The translations under genes were made by a program, and so were the position numbers. From positions 1 through 7,411 of the forward strand of contig CAMDRY010000151.1 in assembly GCA_945906975.1 (NCBI GenBank): a stretch of 7,411 bases of DNA. Reading direction: 5' to 3'. The stretch comes from Bordetella parapertussis. GTDB taxonomy: Bacteria; Pseudomonadota; Gammaproteobacteria; Burkholderiales; SG8-39. Of the stretch, positions 1 through 6,255 are shown one piece after another (the stretch's first letter is position 1; each line of letters begins with the position of its first letter). The notes under the pieces are model-generated. The model was given only the letters and a program-made list of their open reading frames with translations, made no database searches and had not been told where the DNA came from.

Positions 1-936
1 GCGGTTGGCCGGTTCGCCGCCGTTGAGCACATGCCACAGCTGCTGCCCCACCAGCAGCGAGCTTTTTTCCTGCGTCTCTCGCGTGCCCCCGGCCGCGTGG
101 GGTGTGGCGATGACGTTGGGCAGCGACAAAAGCGGATGGCTGGCAGGCGGCGGCTCGACTTCCTCCCACACGTCCAGACCGGCGCCAAATAATTTCCCGG
201 CCTTGAGCGCGGCGCACAAAGCGGCCTCATCGACGATGCCCCCGCGCGCCACGTTGAGCACAATCGCGGTCGGTTTCATCAATGCCAGCTCGGCCACGCC
301 CACCATGTGCCGGGTCTCCTCATTGAGCGGCACGTGCATGGTCAGTACGTCGACGCGCGGCAGCATCGCCTCAAGCGAGGCGACACGCTCATGCGGCAGG
401 TCGGACCAGCGGCTCGCCGGCACATACGGATCATAGGCGAGAATTTTTGCGTTGAAAGCGCCGTGGTACTTGCGCGCGATCAGCGTGCCGATATTGCCCA
501 TGCCGACCACGCCGACCGTCTTCTCCCAGCTATCGAGACCGAGGTAGTCGTTTCTTTCCATCTTCGCGCCCGAGCGCAGGATGCGGTCCATCTCGGCCAC
601 GCGCCGCCCCAGGATCAGGCCCATCGCCAGCGCCAGTTCGGCCACCGCTTCGCTGTTCACACCCGGGTTGTTGCAGACCGTGACGCCGTGCGCCTTGGCC
701 GCCTTAAGGTCCAGGGTATTGACGCCGACGCCCTGCTTGGCCACGACCTTGAGCTTTTTGGCCCTGGCAAAATCATCCGCCGTGACCGGCCGCATGCGCA
801 CCATCACCCCGTCCGCATCCTCGTGCCAGCCGGCCATGCGCGGGTCACCGTAGGGAACAACATCGCAATGCCGGCTGATGAACTCCACGCCGGCCGGATG
901 AAAGACGTCGAGGCAATAGACTTTGAATTTACTCAT
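1..936 (-). CDS. D-2-hydroxyacid dehydrogenase (NAD-dependent), 3' end cut by window edge
   Basis: Reads open for 312 codons from an ATG at 936 to the window edge with no stop, so the C-terminus is missing. It is probably only a few residues short, because the visible end (LNGGEPANR) resembles the usual end of SerA-like enzymes. The family reversibly oxidises D-2-hydroxyacids to 2-oxoacids with NAD(P) in the cytoplasm. Visible in the translation: a Rossmann motif GMGNIG (residues 145-150), an acidic residue after the second strand (Asp169, in AYDP) that favours NAD over NADP, and the catalytic set Arg231 (NVARGG), Glu261 (EVEPP) and His280 (TPHAAG). The start is supported by a GGAG ribosome-binding site 7 nt upstream. 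It begins 24 nt after the lactonase stop, so it is probably the next gene of the same operon. It lacks room for the ACT domain of true long-form SerA, so a catabolic hydroxyacid or glyoxylate/hydroxypyruvate reductase-like role is likelier than serine synthesis. The substrate is unknown. Confidence 0.93.
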   Translation of the reverse strand, partial: MSKFKVYCLDVFHPAGVEFISRHCDVVPYGDPRMAGWHEDADGVMVRMRPVTADDFARAKKLKVVAKQGVGVNTLDLKAAKAHGVTVCNNPGVNSEAVAELALAMGLILGRRVAEMDRILRSGAKMERNDYLGLDSWEKTVGVVGMGNIGTLIARKYHGAFNAKILAYDPYVPASRWSDLPHERVASLEAMLPRVDVLTMHVPLNEETRHMVGVAELALMKPTAIVLNVARGGIVDEAALCAALKAGKLFGAGLDVWEEVEPPPASHPLLSLPNVIATPHAAGGTRETQEKSSLLVGQQLWHVLNGGEPANR

Positions 937-960
937 GTTCGCGCTCCGTTCAATCCGTTT

Positions 961-1890
961 TCAAACGTGCGAATACAACAGGCGTCCGGCCACCGGCACG
1001 CGCGCGGTGAGGATGCAGCCGCTGCCCGCGTCTGTGATGAACAGGGTCTTGCGATCCGCTCCGCCGTAGCACAGGTTGGTCAGTACATCGCTTTTGCACG
1101 ATTGCACGCGATACGCCGGCTCGCCGCGGTGGTTGAAAATCCACACCGCGCCCATGTCCGGGTGGGCCACCGCCAGGCCGTCGTTCTCGTCTATGGCCAT
1201 GCCGTCAGGCCCGCGTCCGCCGGAGAGCTGAATCTGCAAGCCCATGCGCACCACGGTGCCATCGGGCGCAAAAGGCATGCGCCACACCGCATTGGCACGC
1301 GTCACCGCAACATAAAGGGTCTTTCCCGCGCCATCGAGAACCAGGCCGTTGGGACTGGCGACATTGCTGGCAATGCGTTGCGTCAGGCCCGCCGCCGTAT
1401 GGCGGTAGACGCATCCTGTCGGGTCGGCAAGATCGCTCTGGCCCTGGTCGGTGAAATACAAATCACCGTTGAGCGCATAGGTCAGATCGTTGACGCCCTT
1501 GAAGCCCTGCTGGTGATAGCGCGTTACATGGGGCGTGAGCTTCGCCGTCCCGGTCTTGCCGGTTTCGAGCAACATGACGCCGTACTTGTGGTCGGCAACG
1601 ACAATGCGCCCGTCCTTGTGGATCACCAGGCCGTTGGGCTCGCCGTCGTACTCGAGCACCAGCTCGAACTCGCCCTTGGGCGACACGCGGAAAATCCGGC
1701 CGTAGGGAATGTCCACGCACCACAGATAACCCTCACGGTCGAAAGTCGGCCCCTCGAGAAAGGAACCGGCGGCGACCACACTCTTGCCGGCGGCGATGCG
1801 CTCGGCCGGCATGCTGGTTTTCTGCAGCGCCTTGGGTACTTCGGCGAACACTTCAGTCTTGATCAATTCAGGTGGCGCGAAAAATCCCAT
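961..1890 (-). CDS. SMP-30/gluconolactonase/LRE family lactonase
   Basis: A 309-residue six-bladed beta-propeller protein of the SMP-30/gluconolaconase family, which hydrolyses sugar lactones and related lactones to hydroxyacids using one divalent metal ion. The expected metal ligands are visible: Glu46 in FLEGPTF, Asn181 in ASPNGLVLD and Asp229 in GPDGMAID. The conserved ND of NDLTYALNGDLYFTD (from residue 134) fits the substrate-side asparagine/aspartate of the family. No signal peptide is seen, so it is probably cytoplasmic. The length is normal for the family (about 290-310). The start is supported by CGGAGA just upstream of the ATG. It sits between the AtuA-like small gene (158-nt gap holding an inverted-repeat element) and the hydroxyacid dehydrogenase (24-nt gap). 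A lactonase feeding a hydroxyacid to the next enzyme is a reasonable inference, but the true substrate is not evident. Confidence 0.93.
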   Translation of the reverse strand: MGFFAPPELIKTEVFAEVPKALQKTSMPAERIAAGKSVVAAGSFLEGPTFDREGYLWCVDIPYGRIFRVSPKGEFELVLEYDGEPNGLVIHKDGRIVVADHKYGVMLLETGKTGTAKLTPHVTRYHQQGFKGVNDLTYALNGDLYFTDQGQSDLADPTGCVYRHTAAGLTQRIASNVASPNGLVLDGAGKTLYVAVTRANAVWRMPFAPDGTVVRMGLQIQLSGGRGPDGMAIDENDGLAVAHPDMGAVWIFNHRGEPAYRVQSCKSDVLTNLCYGGADRKTLFITDAGSGCILTARVPVAGRLLYSHV

Positions 1891-1946
1891 ATCAGTCTCC
1901 GTAGGCTTGTAGTGTGCCGCTCAAATCCGTTTGTAAATAATTGCAT

Positions 1947-2039
1947 GTCATTGCGCGCGAAGCGAAGCAATCCCGTCCCACATGCGGAGCGCTCGGCATT
2001 GCCGCGAGATTGCTTCGTCGCTTTGCTCCTCGCAATGAC
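1947..2039. repeat. Palindromic repeat element (REP/REPIN-like) inside the operon
   Basis: A 93-bp element made of two inverted arms: 1947-1972 (beginning GTCATTGCGCGCGAAGCG, ending GAAGCAATC) and 2008-2039 (beginning GATTGCTTCGTCG, ending CCTCGCAATGAC), with a 35-nt spacer. The arms are near reverse complements and would fold into a long hairpin in RNA. A related 95-bp copy lies at 7215-7309. The GTCATTGCGAGC...GAAGCAATC pattern is a well-known dispersed repeat of many proteobacterial genomes. It occupies most of the 158-nt gap between the AtuA-like small gene and the lactonase gene, so the operon transcript must cross it. It may act as an mRNA-stabilising or partially terminating hairpin (inference). 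Confidence 0.88.
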
Positions 2040-2048
2040 AATCAAGGC

Positions 2049-2393
2049 TCACGTCGCAGCCGCCCCCTGTTTCCTGCCCGGATAATTCGGCAACTCAATC
2101 GCCAGCATGACGTTGCACAGGCTCTTGCCGTGAATATCCTGCGCCAGCGAAATGGTGACGCCGCCACCGAGCGCGTTCTCGAGCACAAAATTGAACGCCT
2201 TCAGGTTGCGAATCTCATGGCGCTTCACCGGCCCCTTGCCGATGAGCTTGTAGGCCTCGAGCACGCGCTCCTCGGTCAGTTCCCGCTGCAGGAAATCCCA
2301 ATCCCTGTCGTCATAGCAAATGACCGAGATGTTGGAAGTGTTGCCCTTGTCGCCGGTTCGGCTGTGGGCCAGGTCATATACGCGCACGCTCAT
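2049..2393 (-). CDS. AtuA-like small subunit, ferredoxin-fold domain protein
   Basis: A 114-residue protein matching the C-terminal ferredoxin-like domain of AtuA (acyclic terpene utilisation) proteins. The signature LAHSRTGDKGNTSNISV lies at about residues 8-24, and the second family motif ALGGGVTISLAQDIHGK lies in the last third. In Pseudomonas-type AtuA this domain is fused to the DUF1446 domain; here it is a separate gene. Its ATG overlaps the stop of the DUF1446 gene by 4 nt (ATGA, 2390-2393), which indicates translational coupling and probably a complex of the two products. No signal peptide or membrane segment is seen. The biochemical activity of the family has not, to my knowledge, been firmly established, so no reaction is assigned. 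The C-terminus (GRKQGAAAT) looks like unstructured tail. Confidence 0.88.
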   Translation of the reverse strand: MSVRVYDLAHSRTGDKGNTSNISVICYDDRDWDFLQRELTEERVLEAYKLIGKGPVKRHEIRNLKAFNFVLENALGGGVTISLAQDIHGKSLCNVMLAIELPNYPGRKQGAAAT

Positions 2394-3742
2394 TTTCCGC
2401 CCTCCACAACGATTTCCGTTTTGACAAAATGCCGTGGCAGCAGCACCGATTTCACCGCCAGTACGTCTTTTACGCGGGGCTCGCAGGCGCCGCCCGAACC
2501 GCCGGGGCCGTGCATGTGCATGGCGCGGGTTTCGAATCCCACGGCATGCGCGGCCTTGCGCTCCTGCGCGCGGCCGGCCAGGCGCAAGCGCACCTCATAC
2601 GGTTCGGGGCGATTGCCGTTGTCGCCGTGCAGGCTGGTCATGCCGATCAGGTCGACGCGAAAATCATCATAGGTGAAGCCGCGCCGGCGCAAGCGCTCCT
2701 GGATTATTTCGGCCGCCCATTTGGCGCGCGCCACCGCGCCTATGCCGCCATAGGACACTTCGCCCTCGCCGATATAGCCGTCGGCGTAACCAACGGTGAC
2801 CTTGAGCGTATCGGTGCGCGGCCTTGCACGCGCGTGCTCGACGCGAACGCGGTCGGCGCTCTCCTGGGTGAACTTCAGTTCGGTGATATCGAGCACGCAA
2901 TCGGGCGTGATGTAGGCCCTCGGGTCGTGCATTTCATAAATCAATTGCTCGGTGCAGGTCATGACGTTGAGCAGCCCCCCCGAGCCCGGCGTCTTGCTGA
3001 TGACAATGCCGCCATCGGCGGTGACATCGGCAAACGGAAAACCATTATTGGCAAGGTCGGGCACATCCTTCACGCCGGGCCAGCCGAAACAGCCGCCGGT
3101 GACCGCCGCCGTGCATTCGAGCAGGTGGCCGGCCGCCGTGCCCTGGGCAAGTCTGGCGTAATCATCATAAGACCAGCCAAACTCGTACATCATCGGCCCG
3201 AGAAAATGCGACGGGTCGGCGACGCGGCCGGTCATCACCATCGGTGTGCCCCTGGCCAGCGCCGCGCTGACCAAGTCCGCGCCCAGATAGGCGTTGGCCG
3301 ATGCGAGCTTGGGCAGCAGCGACTCGAGCGGCTCGCCGTTCTCCATCAGCCTCAGCTGCGGCATGCCGCGCACGATGTCGGTCACATCGTCACCGAGCAC
3401 CACCGCCACCGGCATATCGCCCAGGCCGAGGTCTTTGGCTTCCCTGCGCGCGGCGCGCGCACCGCCCAGGGGATTGGCCGCACCCATGTTGCTGACAATG
3501 CGAATGCCTTTTTTGATGCAAGTGGGCAGCACCATGCGCAGGCGCTCGTGCAAAGAAGGCGTGTAGCCTTTTTCCGGATCCTTGACACGCGATTGATTTT
3601 CACGCGCCACCGTGCGCTCGGCGAGGCATTCGAACACCAGGTAATCAATGTCGCCGCGCTCGGCCAGTTCCAGCGCCGGCACCATGCGGTCGTCCGACGT
3701 GCCCGCTCCCGAGCCGACCCGTATCTTGTCGCGTTTGCCCAT
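2390..3742 (-). CDS. DUF1446 / AtuA-family protein (large component)
   Basis: A 450-residue protein of the DUF1446 (AtuA N-terminal) family. The hallmark N-terminus is present: GSGAGTSDDRMVPALELAERG followed by DYLVFECLAERT. So are the glycine-rich stretch in the N-terminal half (NMGAANPLGGARAA) and the family-typical C-terminus HMHGPGGSGGACEPR with a following VLLPRH. It is soluble, with no signal peptide. AtuA is genetically linked to acyclic terpene catabolism in Pseudomonas, but its reaction is not known. Homologues occur in many unrelated hydroxyacid and sugar-acid clusters, so the terpene label should not be transferred here; no citronellyl or geranyl-CoA genes are present. The start is set by a strong AAAGGAGAG ribosome-binding site 8 nt upstream of the ATG. 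It is coupled to the small AtuA-like gene by a 4-nt overlap. A dehydratase or isomerase-like step in the pathway is only a guess. Confidence 0.9.
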   Translation of the reverse strand: MGKRDKIRVGSGAGTSDDRMVPALELAERGDIDYLVFECLAERTVARENQSRVKDPEKGYTPSLHERLRMVLPTCIKKGIRIVSNMGAANPLGGARAARREAKDLGLGDMPVAVVLGDDVTDIVRGMPQLRLMENGEPLESLLPKLASANAYLGADLVSAALARGTPMVMTGRVADPSHFLGPMMYEFGWSYDDYARLAQGTAAGHLLECTAAVTGGCFGWPGVKDVPDLANNGFPFADVTADGGIVISKTPGSGGLLNVMTCTEQLIYEMHDPRAYITPDCVLDITELKFTQESADRVRVEHARARPRTDTLKVTVGYADGYIGEGEVSYGGIGAVARAKWAAEIIQERLRRRGFTYDDFRVDLIGMTSLHGDNGNRPEPYEVRLRLAGRAQERKAAHAVGFETRAMHMHGPGGSGGACEPRVKDVLAVKSVLLPRHFVKTEIVVEGGK

Positions 3743-3808
3743 GCTGCCGTCTCTCCTTTGGTTGCCGTTGCGGTTTTACCGCTTCGCGTTATGGTATCGC
3801 TCGTTTAT

Positions 3809-3870
3809 CTGCTCAGTTGCGTGCCCAGTTGCCTGCTTGCTTACCTGCCCGGGTTGCGTGCCCGGGTTGC
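3809..3870. repeat. Tandem repeat of five 12-13-nt units with flanking 11-bp direct repeats
   Basis: Read on the minus strand, five contiguous units follow one another: GCAACCCGGGCAC (3870-3858), GCAACCCGGGCAG (3857-3845), the degenerate GTAAGCAAGCAG (3844-3833), GCAACTGGGCAC (3832-3821) and GCAACTGAGCAG (3820-3809). The block is bracketed by near-identical 11-mers, GATAAGCGAGC (3879-3869) and GATAAACGAGC (3809-3799), 70 bp apart and differing at one base. The left-hand 11-mer contains the stop codon of the racemase relic. It lies between that relic and the DUF1446 gene. The arrangement suggests slippage expansion or duplication at the place where the racemase gene lost its body (inference). 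Confidence 0.8.
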
Positions 3871-3874
3871 TCGC

Positions 3875-4000
3875 TTATCCGGCGCGCGCATCGCGCAGCT
3901 TCGCCAGCACCGCCTCCGGCCAGAGGACCGCAAACGCGATGGCGATGGGCTCGATCGCCAGAGGCGTCGCGTGTATCAGCGCAATGCGCGCAGCGGCCAT
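3875..4000 (-). pseudogene. Truncated Asp/Glu racemase-like gene (N-terminal 41 codons only)
   Basis: An ATG at 4000 opens a 41-codon frame ending in TAA (3877-3875). The product starts MAAARIALIHATPLAIEPIA and continues with AFAVLWPEA and then a leucine/aspartate-rich end. This pattern (RIALIHA, then P-I..AF...WPEA) is what I recognise as the N-terminus of the Asp/Glu/hydantoin racemase-like family. Members of that family run to over 200 residues, so more than 80 percent of the gene is missing. A plausible ribosome-binding site remains (AAAGGAACAGGAC before the ATG), and it sits 22 nt after the stop of the decarboxylating dehydrogenase, exactly where an intact operon gene would start. The sequence after the stop is a short tandem repeat, not racemase sequence in any frame I could follow. 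The alternative is a genuine small protein; I consider decay likelier. Confidence 0.65.
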
Positions 4001-4022
4001 GTCCTGTTCCTTTGTCGGGGGT

Positions 4023-5087
4023 TTAGACGAGGCGTTCGGCAACGGCGCGACCAAAGGCAGCGCAACCGAGTTTTCCGCCCAGGTCGGCGGTGCGCGTGGC
4101 CGGGTCGTTCAGGCAGGCGTCAACGGCCGCCTCGATGGCGATAGCCGCGCTGGCCAGCGCGGCCGACATGTGCCGCCGCGACATCCACTCGAACATCATC
4201 GACGCCGACAGGATCAGCGAGGTCGGATTGGCTTTATCCTGCCCGGCGATGTCGGGCGCCGAACCGTGCTGCGCCTGGGCCACGCACAAGTCGTCGCCGG
4301 CATTGACCGAACCGGCGAGGCCCAGACTGCCGGACAACTCCGAGGCCTCGTCCGACAGGATATCGCCGAACATATTGGTGGTGACTATGATGTCAAAACG
4401 CATCGGGTCGCGCAGTATCAGCGCGGCCATGGCATCGACGATGATTTCCTCCAGTTGCACATCCGGAAACTCCCTGGCCACCTTGCGCACTTCGCGCAAA
4501 AACAAACCGTCGGAAATCTTTAATACATTGGCCTTGTGCACGGCCGTCACTTTCCTGCGCCGACCCGGCGCCTGCGCCGCCTCGAAAGCACGGCGCGCGA
4601 TGCGCTCGCAACACTTGGCGGTGACGCGGCGCACCGCCATGGCCATGTCCTCGGTCGGCATGAACTCGCCTATGCCCATGTGCATGTTGCGGTCGGCGTA
4701 AAAGCCTTCGGTGCACTCGCGAAAGATGATCATGTCCACAGGCTTGCCGGTCAGCCCGACGCCCATGCGCGATTTGGCCGGGCGGATGTTGGCATACAAG
4801 TCGAGTTTGACGCGGAACGCCCCGGACGGATTAATGCCGCCTTGTTCGCGCGGCGGGTAATCCAGATGCGACACCGGGCCGAGGATCACTCCAGCGCATT
4901 TGCGGCCGGTCTCCAGAATACGCTCGGGCAGCGTCGTGCCTTCGGTCTTGAGCGTGGCAAAGCCCATCTGGTCATGCTTCCACTTGAGCCCGAGGCCGAA
5001 TTTGGCATTGGCGCGGTCGAGCACGGCCAGCGTTGCCGCAGTGATTTCGGGGCCGATGCCATCGCCTGGCAATACGAGCACTTCCAT
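4023..5087 (-). CDS. Isocitrate/isopropylmalate-family dehydrogenase (beta-decarboxylating)
   Basis: A 354-residue member of the family that oxidises a malate-type 2-hydroxyacid with NAD(P) and then loses CO2 (isopropylmalate, isocitrate, D-malate, tartrate). Visible motifs: GDGIGPEI (8-15); substrate arginines Arg92, Arg102 (YANIRPAK) and Arg123 (FRECTEGFY); Tyr130; the catalytic lysine Lys185 (HKANVLK); metal-binding aspartates Asp218, Asp242 and Asp246 (GDILSDE, with the 24 and 4 residue spacing seen in LeuB); and the nucleotide loop HGSAPDIAG (274-282). The frame is open to an earlier ATG at 5156, but the ATG at 5087 is chosen because it begins directly at the family's first strand (MEVLVLPGDG) and has CAGGAGAG just upstream. 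RECTEG replaces the RENTEG or RELTGG usual in named enzymes, so substrate specificity cannot be inferred. It is the first gene of the operon, transcribed away from lysR. Confidence 0.93.
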   Translation of the reverse strand: MEVLVLPGDGIGPEITAATLAVLDRANAKFGLGLKWKHDQMGFATLKTEGTTLPERILETGRKCAGVILGPVSHLDYPPREQGGINPSGAFRVKLDLYANIRPAKSRMGVGLTGKPVDMIIFRECTEGFYADRNMHMGIGEFMPTEDMAMAVRRVTAKCCERIARRAFEAAQAPGRRRKVTAVHKANVLKISDGLFLREVRKVAREFPDVQLEEIIVDAMAALILRDPMRFDIIVTTNMFGDILSDEASELSGSLGLAGSVNAGDDLCVAQAQHGSAPDIAGQDKANPTSLILSASMMFEWMSRRHMSAALASAAIAIEAAVDACLNDPATRTADLGGKLGCAAFGRAVAERLV

Positions 5088-5129
5088 GCATCTCTCCTGG
5101 GTTTTCGCGTTTGGGCTGGGGACGCAAGC

Positions 5130-5146
5130 ATCAGGCTGAACCTGAT
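5130..5146. promoter_or_regulatory. Inverted repeat in the leader of the minus-strand operon
   Basis: A perfect 6-bp inverted repeat, ATCAGG (5130-5135) and CCTGAT (5141-5146), separated by 5 nt. It lies 43 nt upstream of the dehydrogenase ATG and about 30 bp from the larger LysR-box palindrome. It could be a second regulator contact or a small leader hairpin, or it could be chance. It has no T-N11-A spacing. Confidence 0.3.
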
Positions 5147-5177
5147 AAACATCCAATCATTTTTATGGCAGACTTCA

Positions 5178-5202
5178 TAAGCCTGACTTAACAGTCAAGC
5201 TT
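5178..5202. promoter_or_regulatory. Candidate LysR operator (T-N11-A box within a 24-bp inverted repeat)
   Basis: In the 146-bp gap between the divergent dehydrogenase and lysR genes, TAAGCCTGACTTA (5178-5190) has the T-N11-A geometry of LysR-family boxes with perfect 4-bp arms (TAAG/CTTA). It overlaps a larger inverted repeat with arms AAGCCTGACT (5179-5188) and AGTCAAGCTT (5193-5202), which match at 9 of 10 positions around a TAAC centre. The site ends 31 bp before the lysR start and lies 91 bp upstream of the operon start, the usual placement for autoregulation plus control of a divergent target. Convincing -35/-10 pairs are not seen; a TTGACT on the minus strand (5198-5193) overlaps the palindrome without a good -10 at normal spacing. 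Confidence 0.6.
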
Positions 5203-5233
5203 TAAATAGCCGATCCGGGAAAAACATCGCGCC

Positions 5234-6130
5234 ATGATGGATTTACGCCATCTCGAAGTGTTCCACGCCATCATGCAGACCGGCTCGGTCACCGGCGCCG
5301 CACGCCTGCTCAATGTGTCGCAGCCGGCGGTGAGTTCCGTGCTCAAGCACTGCGAAGCGCGCATGAAAATAAAACTATTCACGCGCAGCGGCGGACGGCT
5401 GCAGCCAACGCCCGAGGCGGTGGCGATTTTTCCGGATATCGCCGCCATTTACGGCCGCCTTGATGCGGTGGGTCGCCTGGTACAAGATCTCGCCGGGGGA
5501 AGATTGGGCACGCTGTCGGTCGCAGGTTCGTTTCCTATCGCCAACGGCTATCTCGCCAAGGCGGTGGCGACCTTTATCACCGAGCGGCCGGGCACGCGCG
5601 TGACGCTGCAGTCTATGACCTCGCCGCAGGTGGTGGAGCGCGTCGCCAGCCGCGAGGTCGAGTTGGGCGTCGCCTACGAACCGGTGGTCAACCCGGAAGT
5701 GGAGACCGAGGTGCTGGTCAGCACCGGTGTCGCCTGCGTGATGCGCGACGATCACCCGCTGGCCAAGCGCAGCGAGGTCGATGTGCATGAACTGGAGGCC
5801 TATTCCATCATCACCTACCTGCCGCAAAACCTGTTGCGCGGCTACGTCGACCGCTACTTCAGCGCGGCGGGCATCGCACCGCACATCAGCGTCGAGATCA
5901 GCGTGTCCCTGACCGGCATGACGCTCGCCTACTACGGTGCGGGCATCGCCCTGGTTGAACCGTATTTGCTCGAGTCGATGCCCGTACCCGGTCTGGTGGC
6001 GCGGCCCTTGCGCCCGCGCATCGAGCTCAAGACCCTGCTGGTGCGCGCCCGCTCGGCGCCACGCTCGGCCATCATGGACACCTTTGTGCCGCACCTGAAA
6101 AAGACCGTGCTCGACATGCCAAGGCATTAG
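5234..6130 (+). CDS. LysR-family transcriptional regulator
   Basis: A 298-residue LysR-type regulator of normal family length. The N-terminal winged helix-turn-helix is clear: DLRHLEVFHAIMQTGSVTGA followed by ARLLNVSQPAVSSVLKHCE (about residues 3-41) and the wing residues LFTRSGGRLQPT. The remainder (about 90-295) fits the periplasmic-binding-protein-like effector domain. Two ATG codons are adjacent (5234 and 5237); either could be the start, as no strong Shine-Dalgarno sequence is visible. It is divergent from the catabolic operon with a palindromic LysR-type box between them, so it is very likely the operon's regulator and represses its own gene. The inducer is probably a pathway substrate or intermediate (inference). 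The aldolase gene follows 125 bp downstream in the same direction and may be under the same or separate control. Confidence 0.95.
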   Translation: MMDLRHLEVFHAIMQTGSVTGAARLLNVSQPAVSSVLKHCEARMKIKLFTRSGGRLQPTPEAVAIFPDIAAIYGRLDAVGRLVQDLAGGRLGTLSVAGSFPIANGYLAKAVATFITERPGTRVTLQSMTSPQVVERVASREVELGVAYEPVVNPEVETEVLVSTGVACVMRDDHPLAKRSEVDVHELEAYSIITYLPQNLLRGYVDRYFSAAGIAPHISVEISVSLTGMTLAYYGAGIALVEPYLLESMPVPGLVARPLRPRIELKTLLVRARSAPRSAIMDTFVPHLKKTVLDMPRH

Positions 6131-6255
6131 CCCTTCTTATGGACGCCCCCGCAATAGCGATTGGACGCTTAAGGCAGGCCGGCAGCAGAATGACCGCAGT
6201 GACGCAAACATAGCGGGCCGACAAATTCGGCAACGCCGGCGAAAAGGCAAACAGC

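Noticed and set aside
307..2085. 592-codon open frame on the plus strand antisense to the dehydrogenase and lactonase genes
   Set aside because: It is a GC-rich shadow: the opposite strand carries two clear enzyme families with motifs and ribosome-binding sites, while this translation is rich in His, Arg and Ala and shows no domain. It also runs through the palindromic repeat.
3770..3782. Hairpin GCGGT-TTT-ACCGC ahead of the DUF1446 gene
   Set aside because: Only 5 bp of stem with a 3-nt loop and no T run on the transcribed (minus) strand. It is too weak to call a terminator or attenuator.
2429..4144. 571-codon plus-strand open frame antisense to the DUF1446 gene
   Set aside because: Same reasoning: no recognisable domain, and it crosses gene boundaries and the tandem repeat. 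The minus-strand DUF1446 reading is well supported.
5088..5156. N-terminal 23-residue extension of the decarboxylating dehydrogenase
   Set aside because: The extension lacks family similarity, and the ATG at 5087 has a good ribosome-binding site and begins exactly at the conserved first strand.
5375..6127. 250-codon minus-strand frame antisense to lysR
   Set aside because: Composition typical of an antisense shadow; the plus-strand LysR protein is unambiguous.
6212..6226. Short inverted repeat GCCGA/TCGGC between lysR and the aldolase gene
   Set aside because: A 5-bp stem without a T tract in GC-rich sequence is expected by chance; not enough for a terminator or operator.
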